Shown here: positions 1 through 11,100 of the stretch, piece after piece
Numbering within the stretch: position 1 is the first letter of the stretch
How the letters are laid out: every line of letters begins with the position of its first letter
Assembly (NCBI GenBank): GCA_002633005.1
Contig: NMRA01000132.1
Coordinates: 740,585 to 804,584 of the forward strand
Reading direction: 5' to 3'
DNA: 64,000 nucleotides
DNA from: Phoronis australis
Taxonomy: Eukaryota; Phoronida; Phoronidae
Notes under the pieces: generated by a model
The model's input: the letters and a program-made list of their open reading frames with translations, nothing else
Told to the model about the DNA's origin: nothing
Database searches by the model: none
Translations under genes and position numbers: made by a program

Positions 1-886
1 CTAGCTCAATTTTTGTACCCTGTATATGTTCGTCTGGCGGGTAGTCCCCACCACTGAAATTGTCTGGCAGTGGCCAATTTTGATACAGTGGATTACGTAG
101 TAGGTATTCAAGGCAGTTTGAAGTGGTTACCAGAAAAGTTGATCTAGCTCAATTTTCGAGTGTCATTCTCTTGGCTCCCCTGACCACACCCACCAGAGCG
201 AACCTGCCAGACGGCCATTTCCAAGCATCAGGATACCCATAGAGCACTGTGGCACCAAAGAAAATTGGTTACCTTTTCATGCCCAAAAAAGCTCTGGGAT
301 CCCGGTCTATGTAGCCAGCCCCCTATGGTCCGCCACCCATGAATCACCAACTGATTCTGAAGGTTTTACAGTTTTTGAATTATCAAACATTATGTTTTAA
401 ACGGACATTAAACTCCTGCTTTCTAATACTGCTATTAAAATATCGGTTATTAAATGGTTTCGTTTTATTTATTACTCCAACGGCGTCAAGCAGCAATTAC
501 CACTTCCTGCCGCCGCAAGCAACCGCGGCTGTCACCACTGGAAGCGGCCGCCTCAGATTGCCATGGCCCGCAATGGCTGCGGTAGGCGGACTCGGGCGGT
601 CGCTGCAGGCGCAGAGAGTCGTAGGTGCAGACAGCCGGCACAGGCGGCCGCTGCAAGCGTGGACGGCCGCAGGCGGCCGGCACAAGCACCGGCAACCGTT
701 GCTCAACCCTAGAATGAGGACATCGTCTTCTGTTTACCTACTATTCTAGTGGCACGAACCGCACGCATACTAAGACACTAGCTTTAGGATCTATGGAAAC
801 TTCAGAGCGGATCCAGGATTTTGAGTTAAGGTGGGGTCCAGGGCACAGGAATAATCAGAGTTTCGCCACATGCGCTCGCCCAGCAT
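1..886. other. Left-edge region without a recognised gene
   Basis: No gene is supported here. Positions 485-700 are an island much richer in GC than its surroundings, with several GGCCGC-like words; open frames cross it on both strands but look compositional. The motif ctagctcaat occurs at the left edge and again near 154, and similar text recurs near 30,680, so these are probably dispersed repeat fragments. The stretch at 315-345 resembles the right end of the G-rich repeat at 54,665-54,812. Confidence 0.5.
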
Positions 887-901
887 AAAATGTAGGGGTT
901 T
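887..901. repeat. Target-site duplication, left copy (LINE)
   Basis: The 15-bp word AAAATGTAGGGGTTT is repeated exactly at 3115-3129, on the other side of the LINE fragment. This is the hallmark of target-primed reverse transcription. Confidence 0.8.
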
Positions 902-3114
902 TTGGCGTCCAATTTCACTATTGAATATTACTTACAGAATTTCGTCTGGTTGTATTGCAAGATGCCTAAAAAGCGACATCGGACCCCTTATTCACGAGAA
1001 CCAGCAAGGTTTCATGAAAGGCTGATATATTGGGGAAAAGAATTTTATATGATGTAATTCAATTCTTAGACTGTAAACCCTTTCCCAGACTCCTCTTAAT
1101 GATCGATTTTGAAAAAGCTTTCGACTCGGTTTCCTGGTCTTTCATCCTCAAGGCATTATCATACTTTAACTTCGGCCCAAGGTTCATTGACAAGGGTAAA
1201 ACACTTTACAACAAATCTTGTCTTTGTATTCTCCAGCATGGATTTTTCTCTTTTGAAATGGGGAGAGGTTGTCGTCAAGGAGACCCTGTTTCTCCTTACC
1301 TTTTTGTATTTGCGTAGAAATATTGGGTAATTTAATTCATCGGGATGGTGGCATCACTGGGATCAGGATAAGTGTTTCTGAGTTTAAATCAATCCAGTAC
1401 GCTGACGACGCTTGTTTAATTTTGGACGGTTCTGAGTTAACTCTTAGATCATCTTTGAATTTAATTGACCAAGTTGCGAAATTTTCTGGTTTGAAGCCAA
1501 ACATCGAGAAAACAAGATGTGTTTGGATTGGTTCAAAAAAAAACTCTGACGAAAAACTTTGTGTCAATGAGAACCTATTACGAACCAACAAACCGTTCAT
1601 GTTTTTGGGAACCATCTTCTCCACTGATTATAATGCAATGGCGGGTATTAACTATAGTTGCAGGCTTTTGGAAATTAAGAAAATGGTGAGCTCTTGGTCA
1701 AGAAGAATTCTTACTGTTTTAGGTAAAATAACGGTGGTTAAGACTCTTTTATTGCCCAAGATTGTTCATTTTCTTCAATCTCTTTCAAGCTCCTCCTTTG
1801 ACATCATTAAAGAATTAGAGCGAGTTTTCTTTGGCTTCATTTGGAATGGGAAGAATGACAGAGTTAGCCGAAATGAAATTGTACAAAATCAGGATCATGG
1901 TGGTTTAAAAATGGTTCATGTTAGTTTTTTATTAAGTCTTTGAAAATATCGTGGCTTCGTAAACTATTCACCTCAAATGCCATACGTGACCTTGCAGGGG
2001 CAGTTTTGGGTTGTAAAGTTGATAATTTTTTTAAAATGGGAGACGCTTTCCTTAACAAATAGCTGAAGGAACCGACAATCTATTCTGGAAGGAAGTTTTA
2101 AGCGATGTTGTGCTCCTGTTTCAAATGTGTGACAAAAATGAAAATACTATTTACTCTCCCCTGTGGTATAATTCAAAGATTAAAGTTGGTAGAAAATCTA
2201 TTTTCTACAAGTCCTGGTATGAAAGGGGAGTCTATCGTGTGTGTCATTTGCTTAATGCTGAAGGTTCTTTTATGTCATACGAACAACTTTGTAATAGTTA
2301 TAACTTTCAACCTCCAATACTAGAATTTTATGGATTAAGAAGTGAAACCTTTGCAGCGTACAGGGGTCTTAATAATAGACAAGACAATATCTTTTTACCA
2401 AATTTTCCAAGTTATATTTATAAAATTTTACATGATAAATCCCAAGCGGTAAATATTCCTGACACCTTAATACGTCTCTTCAGACAGCCTGTAAATATAA
2501 AAACAAATGGTTATCTGAGATAGATATAAACGATGTTATGAATAATGTAAATTTTAGTGACTCTGATACATGGTGGAGAAAAGTAAATAAACTCCCCTTA
2601 AATTGTACAAAAGATACAAAATTGCGTTGGTTTCAATACCGCTTAATTCACAAAATATTACCAACTTATAATTATTTACATAAAATTAAAATAAAACAAG
2701 TGATGTATGGCTCTTTCTGTGGTGAACAAAGTGAAACTTTTCTCCATCTCTTTTGGGAATGTCGTCTTGTCTTCGGTTTCTGGCTCCTGTTTGCTGAGTG
2801 GTTAAAATAAACATTTCATGTAAATTTTTATGTGAACAAGATAGAAGTGTTTTTTTTTGGTTTTTTGGGAAACATTCAGTCAGAAAATTGTAACATTAAT
2901 CTGTTGATCATGATAGCAAAAATTACATATTTAGCCAAAAGTTTGTTAAAAAAAATCTTAATTTCCAATTGTTCATTAACTTTATTAAATTACATCCTGA
3001 AGGAAATACGGTACTTGTTGACTAATGTTTTAATGTTATTCTTTGTAAACGATGTATACTGTATTGTTTTATGTGACATGTAATTATCATGGTAGAGCAA
3101 AATAAAAGTATGAA
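902..3114 (+). mobile_element. 5'-truncated LINE (L1/Tx1-like), reverse transcriptase remnant
   Basis: This is the 3' half of a non-LTR retrotransposon, open in pieces only. From about 940 the translation matches the start of an RT domain (LIHENQQGFMKG, then a stop). At 1030-1317 come DFEKAFDSV and GCRQGDPVSPYLF. At 1269-1943 comes the catalytic box YADD (in SIQYADDACLILDG), followed by the thumb. At 2110-2523 and 2538-2810 comes the C-terminal part, ending in a zf-RVT-like segment (LRWFQYRLIHKILPTYNY, then C and HLFWEC). Changes of frame and stops near 1022, 1317, 1943 and 2523 make it non-functional. The 3' end is A-rich (aataaaagtatgaaaa). Perfect 15-bp direct repeats bracket the body, so the 5' truncation arose at insertion. 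The clade call rests on the zf-RVT end and is tentative. Confidence 0.9.
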
Positions 3115-3129
3115 AAAATGTAGGGGTTT
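3115..3129. repeat. Target-site duplication, right copy (LINE)
   Basis: This is an exact copy of the 15-bp word at 887-901, directly after the A-rich LINE tail. Confidence 0.8.
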
Positions 3130-4615
3130 GTGGACCTTATACTAAAAAAAAACTGTAAACGGGGTTTGTTCGAGGCCTATGCATTGTGCATTTCGGCCCC
3201 CCCGAGCCCCCCAGGGTGCGCGCATATATTAGTCAGCAATTCGCACCCCGAACTGCCAGATGGTATCTGGGAGACTTTTAGGGGGGGGGGGGGGGCATTT
3301 GTAACTGAACACGCCAAGTTGTCGATAAATGATGAGAGTCACGGAAAAATCGGACTAGAGTTCTCAGGTAAAGTTATGCGCGGATTGTTTCGTACTACTG
3401 AAACAAAACTATTCTGGTGTCAGATATATGACTTGCACCATAATGAGGAAACTCCCAATCGTTATCATTGAGAAAAGCGTCGCTTTATGGAACAGTAATT
3501 TTTGTTCATCAAGGTAGTTTCATTAGTATTCACCGACCCTCATAGCAGGGTAATGAAGGCTTAATGACCTGCATACAAAGAAATATTCACCTGTATTCGT
3601 TTCCATAAATGGAATTGCATAAGGGAGATTATGGTATTAATTACGAAATGTAATTCACTGCTTCAATTGCGCGACGTGGGTTAACTCTAAACTAATGGAT
3701 GGTAAATTGCACTCAGAGCCCGATGAAGACTTGGGAGGGGGGCTTTTGGACTTCATCAAGAGAAATGAAACTAATTGTATATACATAAAATTAAAACCCG
3801 GTTTTGATGATTTCAACCAATCCTCGTTCTGTCTCCTCCTCATTCATCATTGGCGACTGAAAACTCATACTCCCTATCTCACCAATTGGACATTATGATC
3901 TTTGGGGGGTGTTTTTCCCACAATTGCCGTGTAAATCGCTAACAGCGTATAGATTACGCTTGTCCGTTTAGCAGACTTTGAAGGGAGTTCTCAAATTTCC
4001 CTCCTAACATTTGATGGTTGTCAAGGCTTACACAGCAATTCAGAAAACTGGATGGGAAAGTCGTTTTTTAGTATCTGTTAATAGGCCAAAACCGGGTTAG
4101 GTATCCTTTTAACATGACGCACCCACCGTAACTGGCAGAGGTTGACAGTGATCCCACTCAGCCGTGGACGTGGAAACGACTGCGTCACTCAAAACTGCAT
4201 GTCGCAGTATACATACTTAAAAACTAAAATCGAATTGAACCTTTCACTCTCATAAACGCCGTGACATAATATCCAACAAAGTGATAAAGTTCCATTTCCG
4301 TTACCAACTCTAGACATCGGCAAAGCGTAGGTGCGCCATTTGTAAAGATCTACTGCAGGGGGCGCTTCAAAAATGTATTTTGCGAAAAGAGCAAACTCAA
4401 GATGCCAGAATGAAGCAGGCGATAAAAATATATTGAAGACACCGACTTACAACTAACAAAAATTTTCGCCGTTTTTAATCCGTCCTTTTCGAAAAATGCG
4501 GATTAATAAGGCTCATTTTACTTTGTTTCGTTTAACGGAATACAGCACGTCAAAAATGGTGGCTTATAAGAAAAATCTGATTTCGGACGAATAGAATTAT
4601 TTGCCGTTGATGAGA
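3130..4615. other. Intergenic region without a recognised gene
   Basis: Short open frames are present, but none resembles a known family. The segment 3190-3300, with C-runs, 'cgaactgccagatgg' and a long G-run at 3282-3295, is similar in layout to 43,375-43,470, so both are probably copies of one dispersed repeat. Confidence 0.4.
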
Positions 4616-4620
4616 CAAGA

Positions 4621-4868
4621 GGCCCGTTCCAAGAAAACTGACTTAGCTAAGACAAACCTTAAATTTCAGTCAATTTTAAGATAAAAGTAAAATTTGTCTC
4701 AAGTTCGTTTTAAGGAAAAGATCTTAAGTTTGACTTAAAATTTTTTGACTTAAGTTTTGTTTTGGTTTTGAGTATCTCTCCGGATGAGAAAGTTTCAAAA
4801 TTTGGAAGTTGAGACAAATCTTAAACTTACGTCAACAATGAACTTAAGTCAGTTTCTTGGAACGGGCC
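4621..4868. mobile_element. MITE-like element with terminal inverted repeats
   Basis: The left end GGCCCGTTCCAAGAAAACTG is mirrored at the right end (cagtttcttggaacgggcc), with several more paired bases inside. The 5-bp word CAAGA flanks it on both sides (4616-4620 and 4869-4873), a likely target duplication. The interior is AT-rich with repeated 'gacttaag' words and no ORF. A diverged relative lies at 42,634-42,787. Its right end is about 170 bp before the start codon of the microexon gene. Confidence 0.75.
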
Positions 4869-5037
4869 CAAGAGCTGTAATTCACAAGACCCACACTTAT
4901 GATTAAGATACGACGTTACTGGGAAACGCCCGTGTTATTAGAACCCGTATGTAAACGTTGAGTTGTCTCTTATTTATTTCAAAGACGTTGTGTTTCATGC
5001 ATTGTACTGACTGGTGCTGAAGGCCATAGCTGCAAAA

Positions 5038-5101
5038 ATGTTGATGAAGTGCTTCTTATTCAGTTTCGTGTTGGTAGCTTGTGTTTGCTTTGCGGAGTGT
5101 G
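5038..5101 (+). CDS. Microexon gene, exon 1 (signal peptide)
   Basis: It starts at ATG in a loose Kozak context (gcaaaaATG). The product is MLMK, then a hydrophobic stretch of about 13 residues (CFLFSFVLVACVC), then FAEC: a typical signal peptide with a likely cut after FA. The donor is TGTG|gtaagg, and the single leftover G gives phase 1, matching the microexons that follow. A second ATG two codons later could also serve. Intron 1 runs to 6254. Confidence 0.75.
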
Positions 5102-8100
5102 GTAAGGGGTTATTTTCTATTTCTGCCTTTAAGGTACAAGGGCCTACCACATGTTAGAGTTGGCTTACGTGGTAAATGGATTGTTTTCGTTGCATCTCGT
5201 AAAGGTGGGGGAAGGGCAACCACAGTATATGTCCGCGTAAGCCCTATGCTGCTTTGTTGTAGTTACTTTGCGAAATGAATTGTTATCGAGTATGTTGCTA
5301 TGTTCTGACGTTTGTTCGTTTGCCGTTTATATATTCGTTAGTACCCAAGCTACCCACCACGTGTATTGTCTGATGGACATAAAATTAACATAACAGGCAT
5401 CTCATTAATGTATCAAAAAGCCTGTAGTTTTTGTGGAAATCGGCCTCAAAATTGGGCTGTATGGGCCAATTTTCAATTTTTCACTTGTGGTTCTCTGAGG
5501 GATTCCTTTGAGGGACTCTGAAATTTAATAGGCCTATATGTAAAAGAGGCAGCGCGATTAAAAGGAATCGTCGGGGACTTTCACGATGTAATTCTTTCTT
5601 GGTGGTTTTTCCACTTAATTTAATTCGTTTATAAGTTATACACCCAACACAATGCTTATTTATTGAATTAAATTTGAAAAATATATTCAAAGTTACTGAT
5701 AACAATACACCTAGAAACGGACCTTTTGCAGTCAAGAGCGTTCTTTGGTAGCAAATCTGGCGTCGACTCAAATCAGCACGTCCGAAATACGCCCATGTTA
5801 TGAGACCGATCCAATATAAACCAACCAGCCAAATTAGAACTTCTACGTACTTGAATTAATATTCTGCCACCACTCCAACAATAAAACCCAAAATTTTAAT
5901 TCCCCACCCAACATAATGTCATCAAGATCACACATCCGATTTGCCATCCCCAGTCTTATTTTGATAGTTTTAAAAAACTACAACTACAGATGTTAAAGCA
6001 AAATATTGAATGACAATTACTCAAAGTACGTAATGGTAGTAGCGCTAGTTCTACAGCGAGTTCAAAGTTGAATTCATTGTAACGATTTTCAACCGATATA
6101 TTGAGTTGTTAATTATTTGCGACGACTTCAAATTCATTGTAATGTGTTCTCAACTCTTGATTGGGATCTGGAAAGCATTATAATAACGTTATAATTGAAT
6201 TCGAAAAAAATTTCAATTCTGTACTTTCTTGATATGGTGACATTTGTCTTTCAGCAACAATTGCCTCACGATTCAGTAACGGTGAGTAGCTTGCACATGT
6301 TGGCATCTCGTAGACAAAAATGATTGCTTTGATACAGCGTTGATCCCTATCTAACACCTTCATGGGTTTTAACTAAGATTCGCCTGAAGTGCGCCTCCCG
6401 TTTTGTTCGTTTTTACCGCATATTTGATCTATCGGCATTCGAAGAAATATATAGAAATTGTCAGTGTTCGCTAGTGGTTCTAGTAGAGGCAGTTGGTAGT
6501 TGAAGCAGAATATTTCATTAAAATATTTCACTTTTTTCTGACAATAGTAGCTATAGTATGAAACTTAGTAGGAGCTGCTGAGCCAATAACTCAAATTTGA
6601 GGTCCTATGAACATCTGACCCATAATAGTCGGTACAGTTACTTCAAATTTGCTAAATTGATCCGCGAACTCGTTGCAATGAGATGTGAATTCCTTACTTT
6701 GATTTGTCAATTCATAACATTCAATTTAACATTAGCATTGTAAACTGATTATTACGATTTAAAACTCTTTATGAGCTGTTCTCATTTTAGTGAGTTTGAA
6801 ATTGTTATAAAGTTATAACTTGAGTGAACGGCAGCGTTGGCTTTTGTATTATAGTAGTATATGCTTTGTTTGCTTCGAAGTATAAAAATTATGAATTTAG
6901 TTATTTCCCATAAGATGGCATTTAAATTTCTGTTTCAGCAACGTTTGCCAAACGCCTGAGTAACGGTAAGTCTTTTGTTAGGTTTATCGTAAGTTGGCAG
7001 ATGATAGATTAAGCTTTATTGAGCTCTGACAACGCTTATAAGTTTTGATAATTAATATCCCCTTTCGGATTGACAACCGCTCTCGTGAATGCGACGTCGT
7101 CTTCCTAATAAATATCTGTTTGCATAATTTTATTAAAATCCGTTCAAGAACTCGGAAGATACATCAGTAGATAACCGTGAGAAAATTCGCTCATGCCGTC
7201 CCATCCATGAAAGGAACATATCTGTAAAAATTTCATGAACATACATGAAGGGGTTTTAGAAATACACTGGAAGGCGGTGGACGCCGGACACCGGAAGGAA
7301 GGACGGACGGGAATTGACGGACAGACAGACGGACGGACGGGCGGACGGACGGACGGACGGACGGACGGACAGAGATAACGGCATAATGCGGCCACAAATT
7401 AACATATGGGCTTATAACAATGAGTTGTGAACTCTTTATACTGACTTAGAAGTCATTGGAATCAGTTCATATCAGATCTCGCAGCACTGTTGGGCAGATT
7501 CACATCCGTATTCAAAACTATAATGCTGCATTTGATGTTAAAAACCTGACGATCGCCGCATTTGATGTGAAATGTATATTGTTAATTCAGTCCTTTCATC
7601 ATGGTCCCATTTGGATTTCAGTAACAATTGCCAAAATATTCTCTAACGGTAAGTTTGTCATCAGATAGCCAAACATCGTTGCCTTGTTACAACGATGACC
7701 TCTGTCAAACGCCTCCATTCTTGTTTATTAATACCCGCCCTTGGTGTACCTGCCGTTTTCGTCGCGTTTACCGCATGCCCTATCTATGGCCCACCAACGC
7801 GGTTTCCAAGAAAAAAATTAAAAAGTGTTCGTGGTTGCTGGTGGCTCTAGCGAAAGTAATTGACAATTGAAGCAAAATATTTCATAAGGAATATTTCACT
7901 TTACTCTAATAACACTACGGAAACTTTAGTAGGATCAGCTGTGCCATGAACTCAAATTTAAAGTCATCTTAATAACTTCTGACACATAACGACAAGTTGC
8001 ATAGTCGGTATATTTGCTTCCATCTGACACTACTGCGAACTAGTTGTAATGAGTTGAATATTCATAACATGGAGTTGTCAATTCATTATATGAAGCTTAA

Positions 8101-11100
8101 GACGTGAAATGTGAGCGGATTATTATGACACAGAAACTCGATATAACAAGTTCTCATTATCGTGAGTTGGAAGTCATTATAAATAATTCTAATTTTAAGT
8201 TAAGGGCAGAGCTCACGTCACTACCTTCCTTAATATAGCGTTGATGGTCTGTCTTATTGGAAGTAAGAACTTCCCAATTCATTATTTTTCCATAACTTTT
8301 ATGTTTCAGCAACGATTGCTAAACGACTGAGTAACGGTAAGTCTTTTGCTTGGCTTATGACAGATTGCCAGCTGACAGGTTTGATACGAAGTTGACCTCT
8401 GGCAACGCTTATTCGTTCTAATTTATTTCTCCTTTCGCGTCAATGACTGCTCTCGTTTCTTTCTACTGCAGTAATTAAAACAGAATATACAATAACTATG
8501 ACTCCGACAATTGCGAGAAGATTCACAAACGGTAACTTGTTTGCAAAGTTTGGCATGTGATAGCCAAAACTTGTTGCCTTGTTTCAGCGTTGACCTTTGT
8601 CCAACGCCTCCATGTTTGTTGATTTTTATCTTATCGAAATACCTCCCCTTTAGTGTGTATGGCGTTTTCGTCGTTTTTATCGCATCTTCCACCCCTGGTT
8701 AAACAATGTGATTTCCAAGGAATAACTTAAAAGTGAAAATGTTTGCTGGTGGTCCTAGAGGAGAAATTGGTAGCACAATATTTCGTCACTTAACAACATC
8801 TAACAAATAATAACGAGTTGCGCATTCTGCTTCAATACAGTGAGATGCAAACTCGCTGTAATGAGTTGTGAATTCATAAAATTTAGTTGTCAATTAATTA
8901 AACTGAATTTAACACTTAAAATGTAAACGGATTATTATGGCTTGAAACTCGATATCAGAAGTAAGAACTCTTCAATTCATTCTTTTTCAATAAGACCGCA
9001 ATTAAATCTATATCTTAACAACTTTTGCTAAACGACTGAGTAACGATAAGCCTTTTGCATGACTTGGCAGCTGATACGTTTGATACAATGTTGACCTCTG
9101 GCAACGCTAGTTCGTTTTAATAATTAATATCTGCTTTCGGATTAACGACAACTTTCTTTTGTTTTTACCACAGTAAGTAAAGCAAAATATTCAATAACAA
9201 TAAGTCCGACTAAGGGTTCATTAGTTGCAAAATTTACTGCACGTTGAAGTTTGAAGTTTTTGGAACGATTTAAAACTGATAAATTGAGCTTCAAAGCATA
9301 ACCATGAGTTGAAAAATGTTTACGAAGACTTCATATTCATTGTACTGACTTCTCAACTCTTATACTAAGTTGGAAGCCTTTATAATAACTTAAAAACTGG
9401 TATCATATTTGGAGCACATCCACTTCCGTACTGGGACTACAATGCTGCAATTGATGAGAAGTGAAATTTTTCAATTCAGTTCTTTCCTGATACGGTTGCA
9501 TTTGTGTTTCAGCAACTATTGCCAGAAGATTCACCAACGGTAAGTTGTTTGCACAATTTGTGGCATGTGATAGCCAAAAAGTGTTGCCTTGTTTCAGCGT
9601 TGACCTTTGTGCAACGCCTCCATGTTTGTTGATTAATGCCGCCCTTTAGTGTGTATGGCGTTTTTGTTGTTTTTATAGCATCGTCCACCCCTGCTTAAAC
9701 AATGTGATTTTCAAGGAATAACTTAAAAGTGACAATGTTTGCTGGCGGTCCTAAGGGAGGAATTGGTAGCACAATATTTCGTCACTTAACAGCATCTGAC
9801 AATAAATAACGAGTTGTGTTCTCGGCTTCTAAACAGTGAGAATCGAACTCGTTGTAATGAGTTGTGAATTCATAACATTTAGTTGTCAATTCATTACACT
9901 GAATTTAACACGTGAAATGTGAACCGATTATTATGACTTGAAACTCGATATGAGGAGTTCTAATTGTGCTGAGATGGTAATACTTGTAGACAATTACAAT
10001 TTTGAGTTAATGGCAGAGTTGACGCCATTACACGTCCTCATTATAGCATTGATACTCCGTTTTCTTCGAAGTAAAAACTTCTCAATTCATTCCTTTCCAA
10101 TAAGATGGTATCTAAATTTTTGTTTCATCAACTTTTGCGAAACGATTGAGTAATGGTAAGTCTTTTGCTTGGCTTATAATAAGTTAGCAGCTGATAGAAC
10201 ATAAATAGCTTTGCTGCGATGTTGACTTCTGTCAATGCTAATAATTAATATCTCCTTTCATGTTAACGACCGCTGTAGTTTGCTTTTACGGCTCTAATTA
10301 AAGCAGAATATTCAATAACAATAACTCCCACGAAGGAATCGTAGTATTGAAAACTTTATTGAAAGTTCAGATTTGAAGGTTTCGGAATGATTTAAAACGC
10401 ATTGATTGAGTTTGAAAGCCTCATAATGAGTTGCCAATTATATTGGATGACTTTAAATCCACTGTACTAAGTTTTCAACTCTTTAAACTGAGTTGGAAGT
10501 AGTTATGTTAAGTTAGTATTTGAATTAACAGTTTTTTGGAGCACGAACACTTCAGTATTCGAACGATAATGCTTCATTTGATATGAAATAAAATTTGCCA
10601 ATTCAGTCATTTCCTGATATGGTTGCATTTGTGTTTCAGCAACAATTGCCAAAAGATTCACTAACGGTAAATTGTTTGGACACTTTGGCCTCCGATAGCC
10701 AAAAACTGTTGCGTTAATTGTTACAATGTTCACACCTGTCTAGCGCCTCCATGCTTGTCAATTATGACCCGCCTGTAGTGTGTCTCCCGTTTTCGTCGTT
10801 TTCTACCACATGCTCTATCTATGGTCAACCAACGTGATTTCCAATGAATAACTGAAAAGTGCCAGTGGTGGTTCTAGAGGAAGTAATTGGTAGTTGAAGC
10901 AGAATATTTCATAAAAAATCTCACTTAACTCTAATAACAGTAGTTATAATACGGCAAATTTAGTAGGACTAGCTGTGCCAAAAACTCAATATTTGAAGCC
11001 ATTTTAACGACTTCTGACACATATTGAAGAGTTGTCGGCATATTTGTTTCAAACTGGTACTACAGCGAGCAGCGAACACGATGTAATAAGTTGTGAATTC

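Noticed and set aside
339-749. 136-codon open frame with an Ala/Arg-rich end
   Set aside because: The coding look comes from a GC-rich island open on both strands; no domain or splice context.
7144-7395. Minus-strand Pro/Ser/Val/Arg-rich frame
   Set aside because: It comes from the GGAC microsatellite.
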